Below are positions 61,353 to 64,000 of a stretch of DNA of 64,000 nucleotides, one piece after another. Under the pieces are notes generated by a model. That model did not search any database and was not told the DNA's origin. It saw only the letters and a list, made by a program, of their open reading frames with translations. The stretch covers positions 17,754-81,753 of the forward strand of contig CAAELE010000005.1 in NCBI GenBank assembly GCA_900756765.1, in the 5' to 3' direction. Positions within the stretch are counted from its first letter, which is position 1. The number at the start of each line of letters is the position of its first letter. Origin of the DNA: an uncultured Collinsella sp. (GTDB taxonomy: Bacteria; Actinomycetota; Coriobacteriia; Coriobacteriales; Coriobacteriaceae). Both the position numbers and the translations under genes were made by a program.

Positions 61353-62540
61353 ATGTTGAGTAACGATAATTCTAAAGTTAATTTTTCTAACGACGGCCGT
61401 CTGAAGCTGCTGATCATCGTGGGCACACGCCCCGAGGTCATCCGCCTGTCCGAGGTCATCAAGAAGTGCCGCCGCCACTTCGACTGCCTGTTGGCGCACA
61501 CCGGGCAGAACTACGACTACACCTTGAATGGCATCTTCTTCCGCGACCTGGAGCTCGCCGACCCCGACGTCTACCTGGACGCCGTGGGCGCCGACCTGGG
61601 CGAGACCGTGGGCAACATCATCGCCTCGAGCTACAAGCTGATGGTCCAGGTCCAGCCCGACGCGCTGCTCATCCTGGGCGACACCAACAGCTGCCTGTCC
61701 GCCATCGCGGCAAAGCGCCTGCACATCCCCATCTTCCACATGGAGGCGGGCAACCGCTGCAAGGACGAGTGCCTGCCCGAGGAGACCAACCGCCGCATCG
61801 TCGACGTGATCTCCGACGTCAACCTGGCATACTCCGAGCACGCCCGCCGCTACCTCAAGGACACCGGCTGCGCCCCGGAGCGCACCTACGTCACCGGATC
61901 TCCCATGGCGGAGGTGCTGCGCGCCAACCTGGGCAAGATCGAGGCCTCGGACGTCCTCTCCGAGCTCGGCCTGGAGCCCAAGCGCTATATGCTGCTCTCG
62001 GCCCACCGCGAGGAGAACATCGACACCGCGGCGAACTTCACGAGCCTGTTCACCGCGATCAACGCGCTGGCCGAGAAATACGACATGCCGATCCTGTACT
62101 CCTGCCACCCGCGCTCCCGTAAGCGCCTGGAGGCCACCGGGTTCAAGCTGGACCCGCGCGTGCGCATGCACGAGCCCATGGGCTTCCACGACTATAACTG
62201 CCTGCAGATGAACGCCTTCGCGGTGGTTTCCGACTCCGGCACCCTGCCCGAGGAGTCCAGCTTCTTCGCCTCTATCGGTCGCCCGTTCCCGGCCGTGTGC
62301 ATCCGCACTTCCACCGAGCGCCCCGAGGCCCTGGATAAGGCCTGCTTCACGCTGGCCGGTATCTCCGAGAAAGGCCTGCTACAGGCCGTCCACACCGCCG
62401 TCGAGCTCGACGCGGAGGGATCGCTGCCCGAGGCACCCGTTCCCGACTACGCCGACGAGACCGTGTCCACCAAGGTGGTCAAGATCATCCAAAGCTACAC
62501 CGGCGTAGTGGACAAGATGGTGTGGAGGAAGAGCTTATAG
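61353..62540 (+). CDS. capG: UDP-GlcNAc 2-epimerase family protein (CapG/FnlC type)
   Basis: A 395-residue epimerase of the WecB fold. IIVGTRPEVIRLSEVIKK, LLAHTGQNYDYTLNG, HMEAGNRCKDECLPEETNRRI (shown in part) and SAHREENID are conserved. In CapE-CapF-CapG pathways it converts the CapF product to UDP-N-acetyl-L-fucosamine; with CapE and CapF encoded 7 kb upstream this is the likely role over plain UDP-ManNAc synthesis. Its first 15 codons are AT-rich and the rest strongly GC-rich, so a composition break lies inside the gene near 61395. Confidence 0.88.
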   Translation: MLSNDNSKVNFSNDGRLKLLIIVGTRPEVIRLSEVIKKCRRHFDCLLAHTGQNYDYTLNGIFFRDLELADPDVYLDAVGADLGETVGNIIASSYKLMVQVQPDALLILGDTNSCLSAIAAKRLHIPIFHMEAGNRCKDECLPEETNRRIVDVISDVNLAYSEHARRYLKDTGCAPERTYVTGSPMAEVLRANLGKIEASDVLSELGLEPKRYMLLSAHREENIDTAANFTSLFTAINALAEKYDMPILYSCHPRSRKRLEATGFKLDPRVRMHEPMGFHDYNCLQMNAFAVVSDSGTLPEESSFFASIGRPFPAVCIRTSTERPEALDKACFTLAGISEKGLLQAVHTAVELDAEGSLPEAPVPDYADETVSTKVVKIIQSYTGVVDKMVWRKSL

Positions 62541-62616
62541 AACAGTCGACATTTGGTGCGGCATATGTAACCTGCCTGGTTCTCTACCAGTGTTAACAAG
62601 CTAAATATAATTGTTT

Positions 62617-62658
62617 AATTGACCTCTTGTAGACTTTCTTTTCTACAAGAGGTCAATT
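62617..62658. repeat. Perfect 17-bp palindrome between capG and the unknown gene
   Basis: AATTGACCTCTTGTAGA (62617-62633) and TCTACAAGAGGTCAATT (62642-62658) pair perfectly around an 8-nt loop (CTTTCTTT). It could terminate capG, since T-rich text follows on either strand, or control the next gene, whose start is 29 nt away. Confidence 0.75.
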
Positions 62659-62686
62659 TGATTATCGTCTTGAAGGGATTCGGAAT

Positions 62687-63562
62687 ATGGACGAGAAGTC
62701 TTTACCTGTAGCTGATTCGGTATTTTTCCCATACTATGTAAACCAAAATAGACTGTTGGATATTTACGCAATTCTAAATAGGGGCTTTTCTGAATACGAA
62801 GAGATTAAAGAAGAATCGTCTTCAGGAAAATCTTCCTCAAAAAGAGGGAGCGCTGGCGTTGGTTTTAAGATTTTTAAGCTTGGGATAACAGCCGAAGCGG
62901 AGCTTAATAATAATTCTGGAAATTCGAGTTCTAAGGAATCAAAGTTGGTCCAGACCACAACTTCCATGTTGAGCATGGTGGTTGAGCAACTGTCCCAACA
63001 TAAGTTCTTAAAAGAGATTTTGAAGTCTCAGCCTGGAGATTTTGTCTGCATTCCGGTCAATCTTAAGATCAATTCCATTAAAGGTCTCGTTGATGAAGCG
63101 ATTGAAATGACTGAGCTCAGCCAAAAAATGCAAGAGGTTGGCGGAACCAAGCTCAAGGGATCAAATAACGCCACTTCAGCTTCATTGAAAAAAATCGGAG
63201 CTGTCACCAAAGAGTTATTTTCCGCAGAAGAGATAGTCTCGGATAACGACGCTTATGCCGTAATTGGTACGATAACTGACCAAAATCTATATCAAGCTAA
63301 TCGGCAGGATATTATAGATGTAGAACTGACCTGTTTGGCACAAATCAAACGAGTGTTTCCAGACGGAACGCAATTGATGAAAAATACTGTATTTACCAAA
63401 ATTATGGACACCGGCAGCAAAGAGGCGCTTATCAAGTCAGTGGCGGCCTTAAATTCCGGTCCAATTAAATGTGATTCAGTTGCGATAATGGAAATTAGCG
63501 GCAAGCCTGTTTATCAACTTGAAGTTGTTGCGCTTTACCAAGAATCGCATCCATCGGTATAA
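62687..63562 (+). CDS. Unknown protein, possibly DUF6414-like
   Basis: A 291-residue protein not confidently recognised. The start FFPYYVNQNRLLDIYAILNR, then SEYEEIKEESSSG, a Ser/Lys-rich linker and GVGFKIFKLGITAEAELNNN, recall the N-terminal layout of the DUF6414 family; this is from memory and tentative. Residues 95-215 are helical and charged; the C-terminal ~70 residues look like a small alpha/beta domain (VELTCLAQIKRVFPDGTQ and VYQLEVVALYQ). No signal peptide, membrane helix or catalytic motif is seen. GAAGGGA precedes the ATG. AT-rich codons set it apart from capG before and the ugd remnant after it, suggesting separate acquisition. Confidence 0.55.
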   Translation: MDEKSLPVADSVFFPYYVNQNRLLDIYAILNRGFSEYEEIKEESSSGKSSSKRGSAGVGFKIFKLGITAEAELNNNSGNSSSKESKLVQTTTSMLSMVVEQLSQHKFLKEILKSQPGDFVCIPVNLKINSIKGLVDEAIEMTELSQKMQEVGGTKLKGSNNATSASLKKIGAVTKELFSAEEIVSDNDAYAVIGTITDQNLYQANRQDIIDVELTCLAQIKRVFPDGTQLMKNTVFTKIMDTGSKEALIKSVAALNSGPIKCDSVAIMEISGKPVYQLEVVALYQESHPSV

Positions 63563-63621
63563 CCGCACAACTCGAATCGCTTGTTGAGAGCAAGGCCATA
63601 CACGATCCTATTAATCTCAAG

Positions 63622-63918
63622 AATGCCGGCAAGCCGAAGCTGATCGCGGACGTCAACCGCCTGTCGATGAAGTCCAACTCCGACAACTTCCGCGCGAGCT
63701 CCATCCAGGGCGTCATGAAGCGCGTGAAGGCCAAGGGCGTGCCCGTGGTGGTCTACGAGCCCACGCTGGGCGCGCCGGAGTTCTTCGGCTCCGAGGTGAC
63801 CCACGACCTGGAGGCCTTCAAGGCCGGCTGCGACGTGATCGTCGCCAACCGCTGGAGCGACGAGCTCGCGGACGTGGCGGACAAGGTGTACACGAGGGAT
63901 CTGTTTAAGCGGGACTAG
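63622..63918 (+). pseudogene. ugd: 3' remnant of UDP-glucose 6-dehydrogenase
   Basis: About 98 codons match the C-terminal UDP-binding domain of Ugd: RLSMKSNSDNFRASSIQGVM, KAKGVPVVVYEPTLGAPEFF and DVADKVYTRDLFKRD all match well. The NAD domain and catalytic Cys are missing. The frame is open back only to 63499 with no sensible start; ATG 63667 would give 83 residues at most. GC content and codon use jump from AT-rich to GC-rich at about 63615, so the 5' part was probably lost by recombination when the neighbouring unknown gene arrived. The last 82 bases of the window show no gene. Confidence 0.85.
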
Positions 63919-64000
63919 GGGAGAGGGGACTTTCCCAAGTTGGGCTGCTTTAGTCATTCGCTAGGTTAACTGCATCGAGAGCGGGCGAGTATCGGCTAAC

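Overview
The window is a continuous piece of bacterial chromosome with mostly GC-rich, densely packed genes. The gene set fits a gut actinobacterium of class Coriobacteriia, most likely Collinsella or a close relative: a fructose PTS with HPr and EI, a single-chain L-serine dehydratase, a complete GlgC/GlgD/GlgA/GlgB/GlgP glycogen set and a LoaP-led exopolysaccharide locus. This assignment is inferred from gene content and style; no rRNA is present to confirm it. No transposase, integrase or CRISPR array was found.

Layout. 1-5.6 kb: the end of an Xaa-Pro peptidase gene, then efp, an Asp23/Gls24 gene, nusB, xseB, tlyA, nadK and recN, tightly spaced or overlapping. 5.8-13.7 kb: a fructose PTS region with a divergent RpiR-type regulator, a IIB-IIC-IIA permease, ptsH, ptsI and two tandem 1-phosphofructokinase-like genes. 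13.9-17.8 kb: cca, two identical tRNA-Glu(CTC) genes, a YbhN-type membrane protein and a TetR regulator. 17.9-26.5 kb (minus strand): a MacA/MacB-like exporter, an L,D-transpeptidase, L-serine dehydratase and metK. 26.7-34 kb: gltX, priA, def, fmt and rsmB. 34.4-47.9 kb (minus strand): an FmdB-type zinc ribbon, a GH13-GH77 fusion enzyme, then glgA, glgD, glgC, glgP and glgB. 48.1-49.5 kb: a HAD phosphatase and thiamine pyrophosphokinase, followed by tRNA-Ala(GGC).

50.3-63.9 kb is an exopolysaccharide locus. A long structured leader precedes a NusG-paralogue antiterminator of the LoaP type. After it come an initiating sugar-phosphate transferase, a WecG/TagA glycosyltransferase, CapE and CapF, an AT-rich block (acyltransferase, GT4 transferase, polymerase, pyruvyl transferase, FrhB-like iron-sulfur protein, flippase), then CapG. 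CapE, CapF and CapG together point to UDP-N-acetyl-L-fucosamine. The locus ends with an AT-rich gene of unknown function and a decapitated 3' end of UDP-glucose dehydrogenase (ugd), which looks like a recombination scar.

The most unusual features are long lysine/alanine/threonine-rich, histone-H1-like tails on both glycogen synthase and branching enzyme; GGTAAAAC-type operator-like boxes shared by the two ends of the alpha-glucan region; several families of palindromic intergenic elements whose stems change in a compensatory way between copies; the structured leader of loaP; and the unknown gene inserted next to the ugd remnant.
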